From NCBI RefSeq assembly GCF_028765165.1, contig NZ_JARADB010000001.1:1426001-1490000 (forward strand): a stretch of 64,000 nucleotides of DNA, given 5' to 3'. A model generated the notes under the pieces. The model did not search any database. It had not been told where the DNA came from and saw only the letters and a program-made list of their open reading frames with translations. The stretch is from Paenibacillus sp. MAHUQ-63 (GTDB lineage Bacteria > Bacillota > Bacilli > Paenibacillales > NBRC-103111). A program made the translations under genes and the position numbers. The first letter of the stretch is position 1. Every line of letters starts with the position of its first letter. Below are positions 58,374 through 64,000 of this stretch, piece by piece.

Positions 58374-59357
58374 CTATGTCCCTGAAGCCTTGTCGTCGGC
58401 AGCCGTCGTTTCAACAAGAAGGTCTGCAGGTTTGTTGTGACGGATAAAAGCTTCCAGCCCTTCCTTGTCCGGGGTTCCTGTACTGCCTCCATAGGCGCCA
58501 ACAGACATCGCTCCGCATACATTGCCATACAGCAGGCAGGTCTCCACATTCAGCCCCGTCAAAAAGCCATACATGTAACCGGCGTTAAACGAGTCCCCTG
58601 CTCCCGTCGTATCCACGGCTTCGACCGAGAATCCGGGGCTTACCGTTCGCAGACCGTCTTTCATCGCAACGGCTCCTTGGGCTCCGAGTTTAACAACGAC
58701 ATGGCGGCAGAACCCTGACATATAGCTTAAACTGTCTTCTACGCGAGTAAAGCCTGTATAATGAAGCGCTTCCGTTTCGTTCATCAGGAATACATCCATA
58801 TAACGCATCAACTCGAAAACGCCTGCATACCATTCTCCGGTATCGTCCCAGCCTACATCGCAGGACAAAGTGACTCCCGCTTCTTTCAATTTCCGAGCCA
58901 TTGCCACGAATTCGTCATGGTTGCGGCGTCCCCGATAACCGGTCACATGAACATGCCTGCCTAATGCGATCTGCTCGACATCCAGCTCCCCGACTTGCAG
59001 CTCGGCGTTGGATCCTATATACGTAATGAACGAACGGTCCAGCTCAGGATTAATCGCAATCGTGATGCCTGTACGGCTCGTTTGGCTAGTCTTGATCATA
59101 CTGGTATCGATACCATATTGAGTGAAATGTTCCCGTATATAATGGCCGTAGCCATCATCACCAAGAACACCGTCAAACGCGACATGCAGCCCAAGCTTAG
59201 CCAATGAGATTGTGAATAACGCCGCCCCCCCGCCAACGTGCGTCATCATTTGATCAACGAAAATTTCTTGTCCGGGCTGAGGAATTTGATTACAGCCCAC
59301 TACCACGAGATCAATATTGGCATCGCCGATGACAACGACATCAAACTTTGTACTCAC
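58374..59357 (-). CDS. PfkB-family carbohydrate kinase
   Basis: A 327-aa ribokinase-like enzyme: VVIGDANIDLVV start, the substrate-side GGGAALFTISLAKLG motif, and DTTGAGDSFNAGYMYGF with the catalytic Asp and anion hole. It phosphorylates a sugar or nucleoside, unknown here. It lies between the LacI regulator and the aldo/keto reductase on the same strand. Confidence 0.93.
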   Translation of the reverse strand: MSTKFDVVVIGDANIDLVVVGCNQIPQPGQEIFVDQMMTHVGGGAALFTISLAKLGLHVAFDGVLGDDGYGHYIREHFTQYGIDTSMIKTSQTSRTGITIAINPELDRSFITYIGSNAELQVGELDVEQIALGRHVHVTGYRGRRNHDEFVAMARKLKEAGVTLSCDVGWDDTGEWYAGVFELMRYMDVFLMNETEALHYTGFTRVEDSLSYMSGFCRHVVVKLGAQGAVAMKDGLRTVSPGFSVEAVDTTGAGDSFNAGYMYGFLTGLNVETCLLYGNVCGAMSVGAYGGSTGTPDKEGLEAFIRHNKPADLLVETTAADDKASGT

Positions 59358-59393
59358 TCCGCACTCCCTCTTCCGCTCTGTTCTGTTCTCTGC

Positions 59394-60413
59394 CTATCTC
59401 TCTTCCTGATATGCCCTGCAGCTGTCCCGTACGACGAGCTTATGAACCAATATCAAATCTTCACGCGGACTTGACGCAGGATCTGAGATGTAATCGATCA
59501 GCGTATTCACCGTAATTTTGCCCATGTCCTGAATAGGCTGCTCCATCGAAGTCAACCGCGGTCGTACGAGCTCGGTCAATTGGCTTCCGTCGAATCCGAT
59601 AATAGATAGATCGTCAGGCACTTTAAGCCCATGGTCATGAATACAATTCATAGCGCCTACCGCCATATCGTCGCTCACGGCAAATACAGCGGTTGGACGG
59701 GGCTCACATGCCAGCAGTTCCTTCATCATGTCGTATCCGCTTTGGATTTTATAGTCGCCAAACCGGATATAATCATTCACAATGCGAACCCGCTGATCTT
59801 TAAGGGCATTGCGATAGCCGACATAACGGTTCTGACCTGAGGTAATGTCTCTCATATCCCCGCCTATGAAGGCAATCCGCTCATGTCCGAGCTCAATTAA
59901 ATACTTCGTCGCATCATAGGCTGCCTCATAATCATCGATAATAACCGAAATGAACTTATGATCTACAGGTCTTACGCTTGAAAAAATGATCGGGATATCC
60001 AGTTTATGGATGAAGCTGCGAATGTCGTCGCTTAACTTCTCATGCATAATAATGATGCCGTCTACCCGCATCTCATGAAAGACATTTAAATATTTCAGCT
60101 CTTTATCTGTATCCTCTATAATATTGCAAACCAGCAGGTTGTAATCATTCAGGCTTGCCGTCTCCTCGATGCTGCTCAAGATCGTCGAATAGAAACTTGA
60201 GGTGAGATCGGGAACGATGACACCAATCAGGTTCGTCTTCTTCCGCACCAAACTCCTCGCGATATGGCTGGGCGCATAGCCAAGCTCCTCAATCGCAAGT
60301 TTCACTTTGGCCTTCAGATCGTCCTTCACGTACTTTTCTCCGTTTAAAACCCTGGACACCGTGGTGACGGATACTCCCGCTTTTTTGGCTACATCTTTAA
60401 TTTTGGGCGCCAT
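59394..60413 (-). CDS. LacI-family transcriptional regulator
   Basis: A 339-aa repressor: N-terminal HTH (KIKDVAKKAGVSVTTVSRVLNG), the hinge helix with IARSLVRKKT, and a sugar-binding core (LIGVIVPDLTSSFYSTIL, the effector-site SDDMAVGAMNCIHDHGLKVPDDLSIIGFDG). It likely controls the surrounding carbohydrate genes in response to their substrate. The start at 60413 has GGAAGG 8 bases upstream. Confidence 0.95.
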   Translation of the reverse strand: MAPKIKDVAKKAGVSVTTVSRVLNGEKYVKDDLKAKVKLAIEELGYAPSHIARSLVRKKTNLIGVIVPDLTSSFYSTILSSIEETASLNDYNLLVCNIIEDTDKELKYLNVFHEMRVDGIIIMHEKLSDDIRSFIHKLDIPIIFSSVRPVDHKFISVIIDDYEAAYDATKYLIELGHERIAFIGGDMRDITSGQNRYVGYRNALKDQRVRIVNDYIRFGDYKIQSGYDMMKELLACEPRPTAVFAVSDDMAVGAMNCIHDHGLKVPDDLSIIGFDGSQLTELVRPRLTSMEQPIQDMGKITVNTLIDYISDPASSPREDLILVHKLVVRDSCRAYQEER

Positions 60414-60457
60414 GATTATCATCCTTCCTTACTCGCAAGCACGAACATTTTTCTGCG

Positions 60458-61342
60458 TTATTCGACAAAAAGGGGCTGAGAGAAAGCTCCGAATCCGCCT
60501 TCCAAATAGACGGCGATACGGATATAGCCTTCATCTCCTTTATACGTATACTTCACCTGTTTCATTCTGCCGGTTTCCTCGTGGAGTATACGGCCATCCT
60601 TGCCGATCAGCGTTACATATTTATACATCTTATCATATAATGGGCTCGACCGAAGATCATAAATAATTTGACCGTCTGTGACCCGAATGCCTTCGAAGCC
60701 ATAGCCTGTTGAAACGTAAAAGCTGCCTTCGCGAATCGCGGCTAGAATGGCCTCTTTGGTATTAGAAGCCGTCAAAACCATGTTCCAGGCACGCTTCTCC
60801 TGTCCGTAAACGTGGAAATCATCATTTCCGAAGCCCCATACCTTGCGCCCTGCGGACAAAAGAAAATCCCATTTATCAAAAGCAATGTCATATTCCGGAT
60901 TTCCGTCGCCGTTCACAACCTCAATGCCATTGTACCGCTGCATACGCAGCATATCCTCATGCCGCCAATAATGCGAGAAGTACCGGTTCGGATGGGCCAG
61001 AATAGATAAACCGCCATGGTCCACACATAGATCGGAAAGCCTCTGATAATTCTCGATCGAAAAGACGTTGGAATACCCGTCCATCAGCGACCTGGGAGGG
61101 TGGACCAGCAGCATGTGCGTTTGAGAGCTGCTGACCTCAATCGCCTCGAAAACAGTTCCAATCGTGTGATCCCCCTCATGTTCAGTCATCACATCATGGT
61201 CGGAAATGCCCAGAAAATCATAATCGTGATACATGCGGTACACCGTCGAAAGCGGGTGATGCCCATCACTGTTCGTCGTGTGGTTATGAAAGCTGCCTCG
61301 CAGCCATTCGCCTTGCTTGTCATAGGGATTGATTATGGTCAT
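60458..61342 (-). CDS. PHP-domain metal-dependent phosphoesterase
   Basis: A 294-aa protein with the PHP motifs: H-N-H in GSFHNHTTNSDGHHPL, GISDHDVMTEH, LAHPNRYFSH and GFGNDDFHV. The last 80 residues form a separate beta domain (RKVWGFG onward, VTLIGKDGRIL). It hydrolyses phosphoesters or related bonds. The start at 61342 is supported by GGAGG 9 bases upstream; 101 upstream residues of the frame are dropped. It is placed between the permease and the regulator. Confidence 0.88.
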   Translation of the reverse strand: MTIINPYDKQGEWLRGSFHNHTTNSDGHHPLSTVYRMYHDYDFLGISDHDVMTEHEGDHTIGTVFEAIEVSSSQTHMLLVHPPRSLMDGYSNVFSIENYQRLSDLCVDHGGLSILAHPNRYFSHYWRHEDMLRMQRYNGIEVVNGDGNPEYDIAFDKWDFLLSAGRKVWGFGNDDFHVYGQEKRAWNMVLTASNTKEAILAAIREGSFYVSTGYGFEGIRVTDGQIIYDLRSSPLYDKMYKYVTLIGKDGRILHEETGRMKQVKYTYKGDEGYIRIAVYLEGGFGAFSQPLFVE

Positions 61343-61362
61343 CGTGAATTCCTCCGTTCCTT

Positions 61363-62274
61363 CTATTCTTTCACCGAACCGATCATGACGCCTTCGGCAA
61401 AATATTTTTGCACAAAAGGATAGGCACAAACGATCGGTGCGATAACGACCATAATCGTTGCCATTTTCAAAGAATTTCCGGTCAGCTGCATGTTTTCCAG
61501 CATTTGATACTGCGTTGTTCCTGCCGTTTGCATAAGCGCCTCCCGGATCGCGTCCTGTCTCGTCAACATCTCCTGCATTAAGGTGGACAGCGGGCGCAGC
61601 GTCATCTTCTGTACGAAAAAAGCTCCGGTGAACCAATCGTTCCAATGCCCTACCGCAGTAAATAGCGAAATGGCGGCGATAACCGGTTTACTCAGCGGCA
61701 GCATGATGCGGTGGAAGATCCCCAGATCGTTACAGCCGTCGAGCTTCGCCGACTCCTCCAAGCTAACGCTAATCTGTTGAAAAAAGGTTCGTATGATGAT
61801 AATATTCCATGCGCTGTACATGCCGGGTATAAGATATACCCAAATGGTATTGGTTAAATGTAAGCTCTTAAGCAGCATATAGTAGGGAACAATGCCCCCG
61901 CTGAACAGCATGGTAAATACGATAAGCAATGTGAAAAAGCGTGATCCCGGCATTGTCGTACGCTTCAATGCATATGCGGCCATTGCCGTTAAATAAACGC
62001 TGGATACCGTTCCGACTACCGTACGGAATATCGAAATCAGAAATGCCTGTATGATGTTAGAAGATGAGAATACTTCCTCATAGTTCTCTAGCGTCCATAC
62101 TCTCGGCCAGAAGTAAATGCCTCCGCGCTCCGCATCCTTACCGGCATTAAAGGAAAGCGCAAAGATATTAAGAAATGGAATTACAATGGACAAGCAGAGC
62201 ACAATGATGACGCAATAGACCCCGATCTTAAACAGCTTCTCTCCAGTGGTGAGCTTGTAGAATGTGTTGCCCAT
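61363..62274 (-). CDS. carbohydrate ABC transporter permease (LplC/MalG-like)
   Basis: A 303-aa permease with six helices and the cytoplasmic EAA loop EESAKLDGCNDLGIFHRIMLPLSKPVIAA. It belongs to the family that pairs with an LplB-type permease, which is not visible and probably lies beyond the right edge. It works with the solute-binding protein just upstream; the MsmX-like ATPase is usually shared and unlinked. Confidence 0.93.
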   Translation of the reverse strand: MGNTFYKLTTGEKLFKIGVYCVIIVLCLSIVIPFLNIFALSFNAGKDAERGGIYFWPRVWTLENYEEVFSSSNIIQAFLISIFRTVVGTVSSVYLTAMAAYALKRTTMPGSRFFTLLIVFTMLFSGGIVPYYMLLKSLHLTNTIWVYLIPGMYSAWNIIIIRTFFQQISVSLEESAKLDGCNDLGIFHRIMLPLSKPVIAAISLFTAVGHWNDWFTGAFFVQKMTLRPLSTLMQEMLTRQDAIREALMQTAGTTQYQMLENMQLTGNSLKMATIMVVIAPIVCAYPFVQKYFAEGVMIGSVKE

Positions 62275-62379
62275 CCTTGAACCTCCTTTGAGCGTTCCAT
62301 GCTCGTTGGAAGCAGGCTGCTTCCATCTTCCATGGTAATGTGGGGAAGCAGCCCGATCCTCCCAAGCATCCTAACCGTT

Positions 62380-64000
62380 CTAGTTCACAATGACCTTTGT
62401 TTTGGGATCCGCATTTTTCTTCATTAGCAGTTCTTCATATTTATCCAGGCCTGCCGACTTCAGCTGAGCCGTGGCCGCATCGATGATTTTCTTCGCTTCA
62501 TCCAGATTTTTCGCGTAGAATGCACGGATCATGCTGTCATCGTATTTCTTCAGCGCATCCTTTAATTGCGTTTCTTGCTCGAATTCGCCTAGGAAAGCAA
62601 GCGGTTGATAACCATCGTTCAGCTTGGCATTTTTGCGTTTCTCCTCGTATCCCCACATCTCGACAATCTTGAGCGGTCCCGCATTCGCCTCCGGCGCAGC
62701 GGCGTCCCCGTACTGCATTTCATTAAAATCGGCTTGGCGGTTCAAGTCCGTGCTTCCCAGGTAGCTGCCCCAAGAGTTGCCAACGCCATCGAAGCCAAGG
62801 GCTTTCGCGGCTTTCGGATCTTTATTTTTCAGTTCAAGCACTTCTTTCTTCACGATCGGATTGCCCTTGGCATCCAGCGTATAGTCCCTTCCTTCAATCC
62901 CGTACTGCCAAAGCAGCTTGCCTTCGCGGCTTGCCAGGAAATCGGCGAGCTTGACGATATCTTGCGGATTTTTCGTCGTTTTCGGAATCGACCAGGCCAT
63001 ATAGCCCGTTTTGTAATCCAGCTGCATTTGGTAAGGACCATCCACGCTGTTCATGGGGCCTAGCGGGACATAGTGCGCGTCTTTATTAAATTCTAGATAG
63101 TTGTGCATATCGGCAATGATCGCGTAAGAACCGTTCAGAATGCCTTCCGTTCCGCGATTCTCTTCCATGGTATAGAACTCCGGAACCATCAATTTTTCAC
63201 TCAGCAGCTTTTGCACATAGGCGACTCGTTTCATCGGATATTCCGTCTTGCTTTCGTGAACAATCTTGCCGTCTTTCGTCTGGTGAATCCGCTGCTCATC
63301 AGCTCCCCAGACCAAATCATTATACAGAGCGCCAACTTCTCTTCCGCCCCAATATCTCGGTCCGATCGGATAGACGTCCTTGCCGTTCTTATCCTTGAAA
63401 CCGCCGGCTTTAATTTTCTTCGCCAGCTCATATAACTGATCCGAGGTTTGGATCGATTTGGGATCAATCCCAAGCGCATCTACGATATCTTTGCGGATAT
63501 AGGGGCCGCCTACATACTTGGTTTCCTGGTAACCGCCTTCCCGCGGAATGTTCATATGGATGAAATACGACGAGCCTTTAAATTCGGGACGGAACATCAC
63601 CCCATACTGCGTATCCAAAGGCAAGTATTTATCTTGCAAATACTTACTGTAGATGCTGCTGTTCTTGATCAATGGGGTTAAGTCGGTGAACATCCCTTCC
63701 CGAGCGCCCTTCAGGATGACGGACATTTCTTTCCGGCCGCTATTGTTTAAGTAATAGAGGATAAAGTCCGGTAAATCGTTCGACGCAAGTCCGGCCGTTA
63801 ACGCATCGATGGCGTGATCGGCTGTTACCCCTTCGAGCTGCAAGGTAATGCCTGTCATCTCTTTAAGCTTCTTGGCGATTTCCGGATTGATATCCTTAGA
63901 GAGGTCGTCGCTGTCAATGAACAGCCGGCCTTTGATCGTGCGGTCGGCGATCCATGTCGCCGGCTTTCCGGCTGCGCTTGGTTCGTTAGCCGGTTGACTA
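62380..64000 (-). CDS. extracellular solute-binding protein (family 1), 5' end outside window
   Basis: About 540 residues are visible; the frame stays open to the window edge, where the translation begins in a Pro/Ala-rich linker (SQPANEPSAAGKPATWIAD) of the sort that follows a lipobox. The signal peptide is therefore cut off. The body has the large LplA-like solute-binding fold (ITLQLEGV, LPDFILYYL, AWSIPKTTKNPQDIVKLADFLASREG). It captures a sugar or oligosaccharide for the downstream permease. Confidence 0.9.
   Translation of the reverse strand, partial: SQPANEPSAAGKPATWIADRTIKGRLFIDSDDLSKDINPEIAKKLKEMTGITLQLEGVTADHAIDALTAGLASNDLPDFILYYLNNSGRKEMSVILKGAREGMFTDLTPLIKNSSIYSKYLQDKYLPLDTQYGVMFRPEFKGSSYFIHMNIPREGGYQETKYVGGPYIRKDIVDALGIDPKSIQTSDQLYELAKKIKAGGFKDKNGKDVYPIGPRYWGGREVGALYNDLVWGADEQRIHQTKDGKIVHESKTEYPMKRVAYVQKLLSEKLMVPEFYTMEENRGTEGILNGSYAIIADMHNYLEFNKDAHYVPLGPMNSVDGPYQMQLDYKTGYMAWSIPKTTKNPQDIVKLADFLASREGKLLWQYGIEGRDYTLDAKGNPIVKKEVLELKNKDPKAAKALGFDGVGNSWGSYLGSTDLNRQADFNEMQYGDAAAPEANAGPLKIVEMWGYEEKRKNAKLNDGYQPLAFLGEFEQETQLKDALKKYDDSMIRAFYAKNLDEAKKIIDAATAQLKSAGLDKYEELLMKKNADPKTKVIVN

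Overview
The window looks like a chromosomal segment of a spore-forming Bacillota, most likely a Paenibacillus or close relative. The evidence is endospore genes (an SspH-type small acid-soluble protein and a GerK-like germinant receptor operon), leucine T-box riboswitches, AGGAGG-type ribosome binding sites with frequent TTG/GTG starts, moderately high GC, and a gene order tsaE-tsaB-rimI-tsaD near an ABC-F gene that resembles the B. subtilis ydiB-ydiF region. No rRNA, tRNA, CRISPR array, prophage or transposase gene was seen.

Layout. 0-11.3 kb: edge of a 5-formyl-THF cyclo-ligase gene, a secreted EEP-fold phosphodiesterase, a YdiF-like ABC-F ATPase, a large membrane protein with a phosphatase-like head, a DnaA-box cluster, leuA behind two tandem leucine T-boxes, and the t6A tRNA-modification operon tsaE-tsaB-rimI-tsaD. 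11.3-18.3 kb: a G-tract array, a palindromic TAACGGACAC repeat, sspH, Ku and a stand-alone LigD-type ligase (non-homologous end joining), molybdate transporter genes modA-modB (no modC) with a divergent YvgK-like regulator, four tandem ~226-bp copies of the TAACGGACAC palindrome, and a heptamer array. 18.3-26.5 kb: MarR regulator and ArsB-like pump, YjdF and YnfA membrane proteins, an ECF sigma/RskA anti-sigma pair with a secreted SLH/COG4315 protein, the stand-alone LigD polymerase domain, and cardiolipin synthase. 26.7-34.9 kb: gerKA-gerKC-small D-type protein-gerKB, an actin-like ParM homologue divergent from an M23 peptidase-bactofilin pair, and a HAD hydrolase. 35-41.7 kb: an ABC-2 exporter with a DesK/NarL-type two-component system, a coiled-coil protein, and an MFS transporter. 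41.7-56.5 kb: gltBD (glutamate synthase), an HD hydrolase, thymidine kinase, a UgtP-like glycolipid glucosyltransferase, a NodB deacetylase, an NlpC/P60 endopeptidase, a YCF48-like lipoprotein, and a second M23-bactofilin pair. 56.6-64 kb: a carbohydrate catabolic locus on the minus strand (solute-binding protein, permease, PHP phosphoesterase, LacI regulator, PfkB kinase, aldo/keto reductase, TIM-barrel isomerase), cut by the right edge.

The most notable items are: tandem Leu T-boxes sharing one promoter; a DnaA-box cluster outside oriC; seven evenly spaced GGG tracts upstream of the tsaE operon; a family of long imperfect palindromes built from TAACGGACAC, tandemly amplified at 17-18 kb; and two paralogous M23-bactofilin modules that share a conserved cytoplasmic N-terminal motif, one of them beside a chromosomal actin-like gene. 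Gene starts were chosen by ribosome binding site and family alignment from memory. No database search was possible.
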